From positions 1-48,472 of IMG/VR virus record IMGVR_UViG_3300015263_000384: a DNA stretch of 48,472 nucleotides. The stretch is one strand, 5' to 3'. Positions 1 through 9,113 of this stretch are shown piece by piece (positions within the stretch are counted from its first letter, which is position 1; each line of letters starts with the position of its first letter). Source of the stretch: a virus. The notes under the pieces were generated by a model. It did not search any database. It was not told where the DNA came from and saw only the letters and a list, made by a program, of their open reading frames with translations. The position numbers and the translations under genes were made by a program.

Positions 1-331
1 GCCACACTTGAAACAGACTTGTCTTATTACGTATTTATTAGGCTCAAAGGTTTCACCCTTTAAGATCGAATAAACATTTACGTCAAACCAATTACCTTTG
101 TATAGGATATCTCGCCTTATTCTACCTTCACGGACGAATCCGATCTTTTCGACAGCTTGAAGTGTGTGATTTGCGTAGACAGGGACTTCAACACTTATCT
201 TAAGCAAATCATATTCTTCCATCACATACTCAAGCATACCTCGACACAAAGCTTCACGTCCAGAAAAACGACGATCCCAAAAGACAAAGTGAGCTTTGCC
301 AGAATGCCCAACCTTAATCTCATTTAATAAG
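1..331. repeat. Near-identical contig end (left copy)
   Basis: Bases 1-331 match 48142-48472 with no gaps and about 10 substitutions (97% identity). The match runs exactly to the right edge of the window. Eight of the ten differences fall in the third codon position of the minus-strand acetyltransferase frame and one more is a silent Leu first-position change. Only two codons change (Gln to His, Met to Leu). This pattern fits natural strain variants of one locus joined in an assembly, or a diverged terminal repeat, rather than random error. It implies a circular map or a terminally redundant genome. Confidence 0.85.
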
Positions 332-585
332 AACAGGCCGACATCATCAACTTCCCAAATCAATCCGGCCGGAACTGGTTCCCCATCAACTTGCTGAACG
401 AAATGGTTAACAAAAGCAGCAAAGTCTCCGCGTACAAAGTCATTAAACAATGTATCGAATTGGCTTAACTTTTGCCAAAAGAAACCAAGCTTCTCAATAG
501 TTAACTTGCACAGCCTTACAGTACGAACAACCTCGCCGTCAGGCTCGCTACATCTGATTTGATATACAACCTCTCGCGTGTCCAT
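1..585 (-). CDS. GNAT-family N-acetyltransferase (5' part; continues across the contig join)
   Basis: Predicted to transfer an acetyl group from acetyl-CoA to an amine; the substrate is unknown. The frame is open from an ATG at 585, preceded by GGAG, to base 1, and continues in phase at 48141-48091, giving 211 residues. The C-terminal half has the usual GNAT ending: VEVPVYANHTL, then an AVEKIGFVREGRIR segment, then the final strand DILYKGNWFDVNVYSIL. It ends in a short tail containing CFKCG. The start lies inside the upstream 88-residue gene in another frame (70-base overlap). It sits between the nozzle-like gene and the internal virion genes, a place where phages often carry acetyltransferases. 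A role in modifying a host or virion protein is inference. Confidence 0.8.
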   Translation of the reverse strand, partial: MDTREVVYQIRCSEPDGEVVRTVRLCKLTIEKLGFFWQKLSQFDTLFNDFVRGDFAAFVNHFVQQVDGEPVPAGLIWEVDDVGLFLLNEIKVGHSGKAHFVFWDRRFSGREALCRGMLEYVMEEYDLLKISVEVPVYANHTLQAVEKIGFVREGRIRRDILYKGNWFDVNVYSILKGETFEPNKYVIRQVCFKCG

Positions 586-782
586 GCTGTTGCTCCATCA
601 AAGAGACTTCCAGCCTTATCTTGTTTAACAACTATAAAACCACTTGGGACAAACCCTAAACTGTGTACTACTTCTATCTCAGTCCCCGGTGTAGCATGAG
701 TAGTAACAGTTACGTAACCACCAAGAAAGTTATTTTCTAGTGTTAAGCCATGAGCTAGAACTTTAAGTTTATTGTCGTCCAT
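516..782 (-). CDS. Small virion-module protein of unknown function
   Basis: Encodes 88 residues starting MDDNKLKVLAHG. The composition is beta-rich (GGYVTVTTHATPGTEIEVVHSL, then SGFIVVKQDKAGSLF), typical of small tail or capsid-associated beta-barrel proteins. It begins two bases after the stop of the 526-residue gene upstream, so it belongs to the same late transcript. Its last 70 bases also encode the start of the acetyltransferase in another frame. I do not recognise a family; a structural role is inferred from position and composition. Confidence 0.7.
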   Translation of the reverse strand: MDDNKLKVLAHGLTLENNFLGGYVTVTTHATPGTEIEVVHSLGFVPSGFIVVKQDKAGSLFDGATAWTRERLYIKSDVASLTARLFVL

Positions 783-784
783 CT

Positions 785-2365
785 TTATCTATGCTGCCCT
801 TTAGCCAAGACTCTTAACCAATAAGATTCTAAGGCAAAGTCACCACCGTAAACTTGTAACCTGAGATACAAATTAGATCCAGAAATTCGTTGCCTTCTAT
901 AAAGCAACTTTTGAAGTTGCGTTGAGGCATCAACAATTTTAAGCAACTCGTTACGCCAAGTAATACCATCAGACGAAGCAGACACTAATACTCGGCAACC
1001 CTGTAAAGACTCAACCATTGCACCAAAATCCTGCAATGTCAATCTACGACTTGCTTGACCAAAGTTAGGTAACTGAATATCTGTTAAATAATCAGCCCCA
1101 TTATAGTCGGTTATAGCTGTATCATCAGCATAAAAGACATTACCAGCATTGGCTTTGAAGAAATCAGTTATGATCTCAACGTCATCAATTAACTCATTGA
1201 TAAATCCAACTTGAGCATCAATAGTCCCGACCAAATCATCAATGAACAACGTTGACATTCCAGTCGTAGCCCAAGACATTGCTGTAATTTCGGGTAATGG
1301 GTCCTTTACCCAAGAATTAGCCCTACGATTGTAAACCCAAACACGACGCATCTTAGGGCTGTCTAACTCATAAGCTTCTCCAATATGGTATTCGTCGTGC
1401 TCAACATCGTAAGCACCTTGGGCAAATTCATTATCTACTTGATCCAAAAACAAATGTCGACGAATAGAAGGATAAGATAACTCAACAGGAGCCGACCCTA
1501 GTGCATAGAAATAAACTCCACGCCTTTGGGCGTTACCAAAGATAATACCACCCGGTACAGCTCTAGCCGTATGTGGAAGATCACAACCGAAGTCTTTAAA
1601 AGCTGCTTCAAAACGCATTGGATTATCAGCAAATGGAAGTCTAGTAGCTACCCAAATACTATTCTCCCGAAGGATAATCATGTTATCTTCATACCCAAAC
1701 AAGCCTGTAATAGCATCACCTAAACCGACTGTCCCACTTACTAATGGCTCAAAACCACTACCTGTTCCAGTCCAATCAGTTGGATCACTATTTACAGGCC
1801 AATATACAGTATAAGGGGCACCAGGGGCATTTGCCGCGACTGTCCTTTCCGCAAAATTAGTTACATATTTAGCGACTGGTGCATCCTCAATTGACTCCGC
1901 TGTTTGATTGATAAAGTCAATTTCTCTTAATTTTGATTCACCATTAGCTACATATACTTTATCCAAGAACGTAGCATAGTCAAATCTCTTTCTAAAAGAT
2001 CCAGTAGTATACGTAACCCAATTACCCAATCCTTCATCCACAGCTATGCGCGCGCGTGTAATTCTAATTAACTTAGTGACGTTCTCATCTTCAAACGGGA
2101 TTAAGTTTAAAACCTCTTCATCTTCAGTAGCTCCACCATAAGAAGTAGTACCTTCTCTACGCCTTAACTTTCCATCTCTAGTTCTAACATTCTCACCAAG
2201 AATTAAAGAACCTTGAGGTAGCCTATCCCTTGGTGTATCAGGGTGCATCCCATCAATGACACTTAGAACTTCAATAAAAGCTTCTGGATCAGGCTCAATA
2301 GAAACTCCAGGGCGGAGTCCTCTATCTTTGTCAATCCGTTCTATGGTATCACGTTCGATGGGCAT
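785..2365 (-). CDS. Tail nozzle / tubular-B-like structural protein
   Basis: Encodes 526 residues. The N-terminal segment GENVRTRDGKLRRREGT resembles the conserved start of podovirus nozzle (T7 gp12-like) and tail-stabilisation proteins, in which a strand of the type G-x-L-R-x-R-x-G-T precedes a beta-propeller. The rest is rich in short beta strands with aromatic turns (YTVYWPVNSDPTDW, NRRANSWVKDPLPE). The length is shorter than T7 gp12 but compatible with a propeller nozzle. It lies downstream of the adaptor and two fibre-like genes. Attachment at the tail tip is inferred; the exact family assignment is uncertain. Confidence 0.6.
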   Translation of the reverse strand: MPIERDTIERIDKDRGLRPGVSIEPDPEAFIEVLSVIDGMHPDTPRDRLPQGSLILGENVRTRDGKLRRREGTTSYGGATEDEEVLNLIPFEDENVTKLIRITRARIAVDEGLGNWVTYTTGSFRKRFDYATFLDKVYVANGESKLREIDFINQTAESIEDAPVAKYVTNFAERTVAANAPGAPYTVYWPVNSDPTDWTGTGSGFEPLVSGTVGLGDAITGLFGYEDNMIILRENSIWVATRLPFADNPMRFEAAFKDFGCDLPHTARAVPGGIIFGNAQRRGVYFYALGSAPVELSYPSIRRHLFLDQVDNEFAQGAYDVEHDEYHIGEAYELDSPKMRRVWVYNRRANSWVKDPLPEITAMSWATTGMSTLFIDDLVGTIDAQVGFINELIDDVEIITDFFKANAGNVFYADDTAITDYNGADYLTDIQLPNFGQASRRLTLQDFGAMVESLQGCRVLVSASSDGITWRNELLKIVDASTQLQKLLYRRQRISGSNLYLRLQVYGGDFALESYWLRVLAKGQHR

Positions 2366-2367
2366 AA

Positions 2368-3183
2368 TTAACCAATCTTAGATGCAGATAAATAAGAAGC
2401 AGTTGTAATGTTTCTAGAAGTACCTGAATCTTGATATAATTCTGCTGTAATTACATCAGAAGCAGTTAATTCAATATGTGCGGTACAACCATTATAAATA
2501 CCATCACTAGCTCCACCACAAGCAATAACATTACTGCCTTCTTTAATTACTACATAATGAGAGAAACCTCCACCACCATCTAACACTGTGTTAAGTGTAA
2601 TGATGTACCAGCCATCTAAAGGAATAACTAACTGCGTTGGAGATCCAACATCCCACCAAGTTGTAGGCGTTTCAACAGCAGCAGCATCCCAAGGGATAAC
2701 CTTTAATACAGCATCAGTAGTAGCTTCAACTCCAGTTAAGTATACTCTAACTCTTGGTAAAGACTTAACAGCCCAAGCTCCACTTAAATAAATATACTCA
2801 ATACCTTCATCTGTAGCCCAGAATCTAGCTCCTTCTTGTACAGCTCCAGTTGGGATATTAGCAATAGCTTCCGAAGTATTACCTACAATAACCCAGGTTG
2901 GCGTGCCTCCAACATCTGTACCAACATACTCGATCTCAAGAGTTTCATCATAAAAGCGTTGCCCATCAAAAGTCGGAGCAGCAGGTTTTTCCCCTGTTGC
3001 ACCAGAAGCCAATAGTCCTGTCGGCTGTTTAGGGTCTACCGCATCATTATCCCAATCTGGAAAAACATCTTCTAATCTTTCTCTTACACTAACTTTAATA
3101 TTCTGTAACTCTGTATCAATTTGATTTGCAGGAGTGGTAGACCCATCTGGTGATGTTTCATCCCAAGCAATAGAGTAAGCCAT
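2368..3183 (-). CDS. Tail appendage protein with C1q-like C-terminal domain
   Basis: Encodes 271 residues. The N-terminus (WDETSPDGSTTPANQID, then VSVRERLEDVFPDWD) matches an anchor pattern often seen at the start of phage appendage proteins. The C-terminal 110 residues look like a C1q/TNF jelly-roll: LDGWYIITLNTVLDGGGG, SHYVVIKEGSNVIA, IELTASDVITAELYQDSG. A linker rich in Gly and Thr joins them. Its ATG overlaps the stop of the giant propeller gene by one base (TGATG), so the two are probably translationally coupled. Likely a trimeric fibre or side structure contacting the host surface. Confidence 0.6.
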   Translation of the reverse strand: MAYSIAWDETSPDGSTTPANQIDTELQNIKVSVRERLEDVFPDWDNDAVDPKQPTGLLASGATGEKPAAPTFDGQRFYDETLEIEYVGTDVGGTPTWVIVGNTSEAIANIPTGAVQEGARFWATDEGIEYIYLSGAWAVKSLPRVRVYLTGVEATTDAVLKVIPWDAAAVETPTTWWDVGSPTQLVIPLDGWYIITLNTVLDGGGGFSHYVVIKEGSNVIACGGASDGIYNGCTAHIELTASDVITAELYQDSGTSRNITTASYLSASKIG

Positions 3184-6100
3184 CAGTATATCTCCATACC
3201 TTGATTAGTAAGTACAGTTGCATAAGCTTCAATCTCACCTAATAATACAGGAGAATATAAATCAGAGAAATCAATGATGGCTAACATTGGAGTACCAGTC
3301 ATCGACTTGTAGGTAATCAAGACAACGTATGATGTACCAGATACATGAATACTAGTAATTTCTCTCTGCGTCATATAAGCACTAAGCGCAGCAGGCACAG
3401 CACTTGGCGTACTTACATCAAATACTCTAACACCCCAATCAGAAACGCCAAGGCCAGAATTGCGATAAGCTACAAAGAGATAGTTACCAGAATCCTCTAG
3501 AGCTGCTCCTCCAAAGATAATAGAAGGTGGAGACATATTGGTAAACGCACCAATCCTAGGCTCGCCATTAGTAACCAACGCAGCACAAATCCTAAATGGA
3601 TTATAACCAATGGCAATTCCGTTATTGGTCCCTCTAATATGGTATAACTTGCCCGGCCTAACCCGCTTAGAAACAGACAAGTCACCCAAACCACGAACGT
3701 CAACAATATTAGAAAGATCAGATGCGTCTGCTACAGCAATACCTCCAACTGAATTTAACCTACCAACAACAAGTGTACTTCCAGTCATAGCAGCACAACC
3801 AACACTTCTAGTATATTCTTGACTAGGGTTATAAGCCGGAGTTATCCTCAATGGTGCATTTGGGTTGGTCAAATCTACACCATAACCAGGTACGACACCT
3901 TTACGCGTCGTCGTATCAAAACCCCAAGCATCATTAGTGCCAGGTGAATTTAAATGTGAAGCTTCAGTTATAGCCCCAACCGTAGTAACATTGATTACAG
4001 TAAGGACTGGTTGGGAAGACGAAGGATTAGAATGTCCAACTACAACGTAATCCAAACCTGCAACAGAAAAACCGAAGGCTTCTCTATCACCATTGGATAT
4101 AATTGTAAGTATGTCCTCCTCTACAATTGAAGCACCAAGAGAATAACTAATAGCGTGTTTGCTGTTATCAAAAGCTACGAGCTTTCCATTAGAAATAGCT
4201 CCAGCTAATAAAATCCTACCAGTTGCTAACGAAGCAGTAACAGTTGGAGAAGCAGGAGTTGTAACATTTAATCTAGTAATCGTACGCCCAATAATAACAA
4301 CTTCTGTACTAGATGCAACGGCTAAAGCTCCTCCACCAGTTCCAGGAGAATACTCAGCTTCTAATGAAGGACTTGAAGGTGTAGTAACGTCAACGATAGT
4401 AAGACCTTTTGCCGACGCGGAATCTGTTGAATGCAATACATATACAAAATTGCCGTTCTTAACAATAGCCGAGGGCGAGTCGGACCTAGTACCATTATGG
4501 TAATAGCCAACGAAATCAAGCGTAGCTACACCATACTTAAAAACAGCTAAGCCTCCACCATTGTAATCATTCCATACATAGGCGTAGGTGGCGTCGAGAC
4601 AAATCTTTTTACAGTTAACTAATTCAATAGGTCTAGTCCAGCCGCTTCTAAGTCCATCAGCTTGTGCAACTAAACCTGGCCCATCTTGTTCGATGATTAA
4701 ACCAGCAGCATCAGTCAAACCATAAATAGTTGCATCACCAGCAACACCATCATAGTAAGACGGACCAATATCAGCAGAACTACTAATTGTAGGAGTAGTT
4801 GGATCGGTAATGTCAATTTCAATCAACGTATTACCAACAGTAACCCATAATGTATCTGTACGCTTAGAAGCAATTAAGCCAGTAGCTCCAGAGAAAGACG
4901 AACTAACTAGCGTCCCAACAAGAGCAAATGCAGCCCCAGTTGCATAAATCTGCAATGTAGTAGCGCCTAATAGAGCAATATGTCCATCATACGTAAACGC
5001 AACATATGGCCCCATGCCAGAATTATATAACGCAGTCTCTCTAACAACGACAGGTAAAGTTGGTGTAGTGTAATCATCTAAACCAACAATCGCAGCAATA
5101 CCATAAGACCCACTAGAACCACTAACAACTGCTAAATTAGCATCAACTGGCGTTGGGTTAATAGCAGTTAATACATCAGAACCGAATCTAAAAGATTTAG
5201 GACCTTTAGGGCATCCAATGTTTTCAGCTTGATTAGGGAAAGCTCCATCATCAATTTTAGCAAGAGCTAAATCATTAGAAACATCAATTGATTGAGCACC
5301 AATCATTGAAATCAAATAAGGGCTTAATGCCCTATCAGATTCAACATAATGTATAACGTCGCCTTGCTTAACAACTGCAATGCCTGCATATAAAAGATAG
5401 TTACTAAGTAACGTAAGATTATCTAAATCAGAAATATCAACGACGCCAATAGCTGGACCAGTTCCATTGGTGCTTAAATAAACATATGCTCTAGTATTAT
5501 CAGAACTAATAGCAATGTTGCCAGGAACTGTGGAAGCATCTACCTCAGCTGGAAAGAATAACGTATCTCTAACCGACATCGAAGCCGGCGTTGAAATATC
5601 AATAGACGAAAGAGCTTTTCCACTACTAGCGTAATCAGTTACTAGTAAGTTATTTGGATCAACTCTCCTCAAGTGTACAATAAGCGGAGAACCAGTTACA
5701 CCTAAATCTACAGTTCCAACATGAGTAACAGTTAAACCATCAGCACTAATAGAAGCAGCATGAACACAAGGCTTTGTACCCCCACTGTTAAGAGCGCCAG
5801 TGAAGATAAAAGCTTCGTCATAAGAAAGTTCAATACCAAAAATATCATGAAATGTCCCCCATGCTGCCAACACAGTGTTACTAATTAACGTAGGATTAGC
5901 CGTAACATTACTGACATCGTAGATAGCTACACCATTCTTCGAGCCATCAGTAATGTGGTACGTAATATAAATACGTTGTGTGTTGTCAGAATAGAAAGCA
6001 TTAGTTAAAATTCTACCTAAACCTGGAACTCCTCCAATTTCAGTAAAGATGTTGTACTCATAGCTCTTAACAGGAGCTACTGGATCTGTCATATCCCAAT

Positions 6101-6548
6101 GAGCTAATACTAAATAACCAGAACTGAGAACAGTTGTATAAGACAAGTGCCAGCAATTTAATGCATCTTCTGACACCATTAAGTTTGAGACTCTTGCGTT
6201 AGAGCCAGTTAACCAAGAGGTATTACTGTAATCAACACCAGCACTTAATTGTCCTGGGTCAGATGGGTCACATAGAGTAACAGCAAACTGATTGGGACTA
6301 TCTAATAACTCACCAGAAACAAAGAAGCCAACAGTAGGTCCTGGGTCCACAGCAGGAGGATCATGTGGAGCTGGAGTAGATGGATTAACTGGAGGATCAA
6401 TTCCAGATGGAACGTCATTTGGATCTGATACCGTTGGAGGTTGAGTAGGTGTGACAGGAGGAACAGTGACTAAAGTTTGATCACCGTCACAAGACAACTT
6501 TGTATATGTAGGACTAGTATCGCAAACAATAGGAGTAAAATCAGTCAT
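3183..6548 (-). CDS. Giant LVIVD-repeat beta-propeller virion protein (probable receptor-binding or tailspike)
   Basis: Encodes 1121 residues from ATG 6548; a TTG four codons earlier lies inside the preceding gene and is less likely. After a short N-terminus comes a proline-rich linker (about residues 30-75: PPVTPTQPPTVSDP, PPVNPSTPAPHDPP). The rest is built from many repeats ending in the LVIVD pattern, for example VVDISDLDNLTLL, IVDVTTPSSPSLE, VINVTTVGAITEA, VFDVSTPSAVPAA and IIDFSDLYSPVLL. LVIVD repeats are known to form beta-propellers in surface proteins. The gene lies between the adaptor and the C1q-like appendage gene. An adhesin role is inferred; there is no visible enzymatic motif. 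Confidence 0.7.
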   Translation of the reverse strand: MTDFTPIVCDTSPTYTKLSCDGDQTLVTVPPVTPTQPPTVSDPNDVPSGIDPPVNPSTPAPHDPPAVDPGPTVGFFVSGELLDSPNQFAVTLCDPSDPGQLSAGVDYSNTSWLTGSNARVSNLMVSEDALNCWHLSYTTVLSSGYLVLAHWDMTDPVAPVKSYEYNIFTEIGGVPGLGRILTNAFYSDNTQRIYITYHITDGSKNGVAIYDVSNVTANPTLISNTVLAAWGTFHDIFGIELSYDEAFIFTGALNSGGTKPCVHAASISADGLTVTHVGTVDLGVTGSPLIVHLRRVDPNNLLVTDYASSGKALSSIDISTPASMSVRDTLFFPAEVDASTVPGNIAISSDNTRAYVYLSTNGTGPAIGVVDISDLDNLTLLSNYLLYAGIAVVKQGDVIHYVESDRALSPYLISMIGAQSIDVSNDLALAKIDDGAFPNQAENIGCPKGPKSFRFGSDVLTAINPTPVDANLAVVSGSSGSYGIAAIVGLDDYTTPTLPVVVRETALYNSGMGPYVAFTYDGHIALLGATTLQIYATGAAFALVGTLVSSSFSGATGLIASKRTDTLWVTVGNTLIEIDITDPTTPTISSSADIGPSYYDGVAGDATIYGLTDAAGLIIEQDGPGLVAQADGLRSGWTRPIELVNCKKICLDATYAYVWNDYNGGGLAVFKYGVATLDFVGYYHNGTRSDSPSAIVKNGNFVYVLHSTDSASAKGLTIVDVTTPSSPSLEAEYSPGTGGGALAVASSTEVVIIGRTITRLNVTTPASPTVTASLATGRILLAGAISNGKLVAFDNSKHAISYSLGASIVEEDILTIISNGDREAFGFSVAGLDYVVVGHSNPSSSQPVLTVINVTTVGAITEASHLNSPGTNDAWGFDTTTRKGVVPGYGVDLTNPNAPLRITPAYNPSQEYTRSVGCAAMTGSTLVVGRLNSVGGIAVADASDLSNIVDVRGLGDLSVSKRVRPGKLYHIRGTNNGIAIGYNPFRICAALVTNGEPRIGAFTNMSPPSIIFGGAALEDSGNYLFVAYRNSGLGVSDWGVRVFDVSTPSAVPAALSAYMTQREITSIHVSGTSYVVLITYKSMTGTPMLAIIDFSDLYSPVLLGEIEAYATVLTNQGMEIY

Positions 6549-6550
6549 TG

Positions 6551-7204
6551 TTATTCCCAACGAACATCTAAGCGAGCATTACGATTATCACTATCTTCCT
6601 TAGCAATCTGAGGTACAGCTTGTCTAATACCACCAATTTGGAAATTAGCAGCCTGTCTTGCTCTTTGATAATCTTCAGTATAAAAATGTGCACGCCAAAT
6701 TGCACCTTGTACGACTAACTCATCCCAATTACGTGGAAGTCCAGTTGATTCATTAGTACCTTCTAATAATGACTCAACACCTTCTTGGAAATTAATTTCA
6801 ACCAAATATGTATCATCTGGGTCCCAATCAAAATAAAGACAAGAAGCCTCACGCATATACTTTGTCGGCTTGGCTTGTGAATTAGAACTCAATACAACAT
6901 TAGAGTCATACCAATCACGAACCATCTTGTCTAACTTAGTTCTAGCTCCAGTATCAGAATCAATTATAGCAACAGACCTAATAGCGTTAGGAGTATTCAA
7001 TGGAGCAGTTGAATATGTACTTTGCCCAACGACCATGTTAAACCGATACTTAGACTTCTTTGTCTCAAATGGAAACCTATCTTCAAGTTCCCACAAGCTC
7101 ATGTTCAATAATTCGTCAGCATCTTCATCAGGAAGCTCATCATCCGTAAGATTACCAGCCCCTTTACGGAGCCACTTACGCATTTGATCTAAGTCAAGGC
7201 TCAT
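6551..7204 (-). CDS. Head-tail adaptor protein (gatekeeper-like)
   Basis: Encodes 217 residues; the start has GAGG eight bases upstream. The N-terminal helical part (DLDQMRKWLRKGAGN, LLNMSLWELEDRFPF) is followed by a beta insertion (YRFNMVVGQSTYST, PNAIRSVAIID) and a C-terminal helix (GAIWRAHFYTEDYQRARQA). This helix-beta-helix plan and the length are typical of adaptor proteins such as podovirus tail tubular protein A that dock under the portal. The position downstream of capsid genes and upstream of tail appendage genes supports this. The call rests on pattern and order, not on a search. Confidence 0.65.
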   Translation of the reverse strand: MSLDLDQMRKWLRKGAGNLTDDELPDEDADELLNMSLWELEDRFPFETKKSKYRFNMVVGQSTYSTAPLNTPNAIRSVAIIDSDTGARTKLDKMVRDWYDSNVVLSSNSQAKPTKYMREASCLYFDWDPDDTYLVEINFQEGVESLLEGTNESTGLPRNWDELVVQGAIWRAHFYTEDYQRARQAANFQIGGIRQAVPQIAKEDSDNRNARLDVRWE

Positions 7205-7219
7205 TTAATTTGCCTCATA

Positions 7220-7468
7220 TTAAGCTGTTGATACCTGAATGGCGTCCATATGCACTTCTTGTTTGGCCTCTTTAACAATCGCCTGCACGTTAATAGGCCC
7301 AATAATCATATAAGGTTCATCTTGTAATTCAACAACTTCACCATCAGGTAACATTATTTGGACAACAGAGTTTGGGGGAGGCTCAACTAGCCATGACCCA
7401 AGCTCAAGATTTACGCGAGGACCGACAAAAGGAGCTTTACCTCCAGCTAAGAGGATTTTCTTTTTCAT
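7220..7468 (-). CDS. Small virion-module protein of unknown function
   Basis: Encodes 82 residues beginning MKKKILLAGGKAPF. The ATG at 7468 follows GGAG by eight bases and comes directly after the stop of the lectin-like gene; a longer reading from an in-frame TTG would overlap that gene without its own ribosome site. The middle is beta-rich (VVQIMLPDGEVVELQDEPYM). The N-terminal KKKILLAGG segment is mildly hydrophobic but too short for a clear signal peptide. Possibly a small head completion or decoration factor; not recognised. Confidence 0.6.
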   Translation of the reverse strand: MKKKILLAGGKAPFVGPRVNLELGSWLVEPPPNSVVQIMLPDGEVVELQDEPYMIIGPINVQAIVKEAKQEVHMDAIQVSTA

Positions 7469-7469
7469 T

Positions 7470-8177
7470 TTATCGCTCCGCCCAAACCCCAATATAGTCG
7501 GCCTTGGTGTTGAACGTACCAGTAGCCGAACCGGAAATAGACATCATAGCGGGAGTCATGAGCGCAGTTGGAATGTTAGTCGTATGAGTAGCAACTAATA
7601 CCCGATTAACATAGAACCACACATGACCAGTTCCATAAGCCCTAAACCCAAGCTTAACAGCGGTCGCGTCGGCTGCATCAATCTGAGAATCAACTGAAGT
7701 TGCAGTATCACTAGCTTCAGTAATACAAAGAATCGAAGCATCGCCTTCAGTTACTTGGAAACCAATTCGATTAGATGCAGTTAAACAAGCCTCTGGATCA
7801 GTAGCAAAGTTCTCACAAAGGCCAACAAAGAAATCTTGATCGTTAGCATCGTGTAACTTAACCGAAGCCTCAAACCAAAGATTTTTGCTTGCAACTAACT
7901 GAAAAACTTCATTCCCCTGGATAGAAGCACCATCTGCGTCAGTAGTAGCAGCAGAAATAAGGTTAACCTCACCCCCTAATACATCTGCACCTAAAGCAAC
8001 AGAAGCGCCAGTATCCTTTACAACAGTCCAATCATCAGTAGCGTTAAAAACTGCCCGATTAAAGTCATCAAAAAGTACTTGATAATCAGGATTGTACTGG
8101 ATTGGGAGATTTAAAAACCAACCTCTTCCTACATCTCTCCCATCGTCAAGGAGAGGCCCAGAGTAACGTGTAGACAT
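7470..8177 (-). CDS. Concanavalin-like (lectin/glucanase-fold) virion protein
   Basis: Encodes 235 residues with a strong ribosome site (GGGGAGAG). The pattern FDDFNRA, a strand NLWFEASVKL, FVGLCENFAT, KLGFRAYGTGHVWFYVN and the ending NTKADYIGVWAER matches the jelly-roll sandwich of LamG/concanavalin-like proteins that phages place next to the capsid gene. It begins 18 bases after the capsid gene. The likely role is a head fibre or decoration protein that binds glycans or the capsid surface. No catalytic residues are evident. Confidence 0.6.
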   Translation of the reverse strand: MSTRYSGPLLDDGRDVGRGWFLNLPIQYNPDYQVLFDDFNRAVFNATDDWTVVKDTGASVALGADVLGGEVNLISAATTDADGASIQGNEVFQLVASKNLWFEASVKLHDANDQDFFVGLCENFATDPEACLTASNRIGFQVTEGDASILCITEASDTATSVDSQIDAADATAVKLGFRAYGTGHVWFYVNRVLVATHTTNIPTALMTPAMMSISGSATGTFNTKADYIGVWAER

Positions 8178-8194
8178 TTTACTCTCCCCTTGAG

Positions 8195-9100
8195 TTAGGT
8201 CGCGTTAGAACCGATCCAACCGCGCTGATCGTAGAAGTAAACAAGGAACCGCTGACGAGAAGCATAGTAAGCGGTACGAGTGGAATCCTCAAACCAGTCA
8301 GAGAATTGGGGTTTAACCTTCCAAAGGAAGTGTGCATCGTGAATCATGGTATCACGAGCAAACCAATCCTTACCAGTTTGATCCTTATAGTGCGACATCG
8401 TATAGCCAAGCTGCCTCTTACGCCGCGTAGCGTTGACATTACGATTCGCGGTGAACGGCTCATTCTCATTCTGTGTGAGCTGAATAGCCATCCACTCATT
8501 TGCAATGTTGATAATCAAATGGTCAATCCGAACAGGAATAGGATCGCCACGATGGTCAACAGTTTGCTCTCCTAACTCAAACGCAGCCTGCAATCCGGCA
8601 ACACCAAGCTGAGGATTACCAGAAATTTGATTCGACCACGTATTAGCAGAAGATAAAAGAGTATGAGCAGTAGAGCACAGAGCCTCAGACGCATAACCAG
8701 TAAAAGATGTACCAGTAAATGCATCATCTAAGAAATCTGCAACTGCATACTCTTGAGCGAGCCTAGTAGAACGACCAAGCCACTTAGCAGATTGATTGGC
8801 CTTGTTATAAAGATCGTCCTCCATCATTTCCTTCGTCACACCGAAGCCCAGACCATACTGCGTGTCAGTCTTCGTGATCTTAGCAGAAATCTCTGCATCA
8901 ACAAACGTATAGCTCTCACCTTCACCAAGTACCACCTGGCGAGGAAGACCACTAAGCGTCGTCATTTCAATTTCTGCACGATCCATAGTACCAGTTCTGA
9001 GGATCTTAGAATACTCCTCCTCAAAACTATTATATGAATCCCTGAAATCCCTCCGTAAGCCAGGACGCAGGAGGGCGTTAAATGCGCCACGAGTGTGCAT
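8195..9100 (-). CDS. Major capsid protein (HK97-type fold)
   Basis: Encodes 301 residues with the strongest ribosome site of the arm (AAAGGAGG, spacing 7). The N-terminal arm reads FNALLRPGLRRDF, then SYNSFEEEYSKIL. It is followed by a spine helix (LGFGVTKEMMEDDLYN, WLGRSTRLAQEYAVADFLDD) and a central region with P-domain-like strands (IRIDH... style: PVRIDHLIINIANEWMAIQ). The order scaffold, decoration protein, capsid protein, adaptor supports the call. The N-terminal arm shares a striking motif with the small early protein at 31176-31388. The family most resembles Mu gpT-like heads, but this is a visual judgement. Confidence 0.8.
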   Translation of the reverse strand: MHTRGAFNALLRPGLRRDFRDSYNSFEEEYSKILRTGTMDRAEIEMTTLSGLPRQVVLGEGESYTFVDAEISAKITKTDTQYGLGFGVTKEMMEDDLYNKANQSAKWLGRSTRLAQEYAVADFLDDAFTGTSFTGYASEALCSTAHTLLSSANTWSNQISGNPQLGVAGLQAAFELGEQTVDHRGDPIPVRIDHLIINIANEWMAIQLTQNENEPFTANRNVNATRRKRQLGYTMSHYKDQTGKDWFARDTMIHDAHFLWKVKPQFSDWFEDSTRTAYYASRQRFLVYFYDQRGWIGSNAT

Positions 9101-9113
9101 TCTCTAGCCTCCT

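Noticed and set aside
1-331. Template/variable repeat pair of a diversity-generating retroelement
   Set aside because: Differences are not adenine-specific and are mostly silent, there is no reverse transcriptase, and the copies sit exactly at the contig ends.
4159-4503. 114-codon plus-strand open frame opposite the propeller gene
   Set aside because: It is the complement of a Thr/Ser/Val-rich repeat protein, has no ribosome site, and lies inside a clear minus-strand gene.
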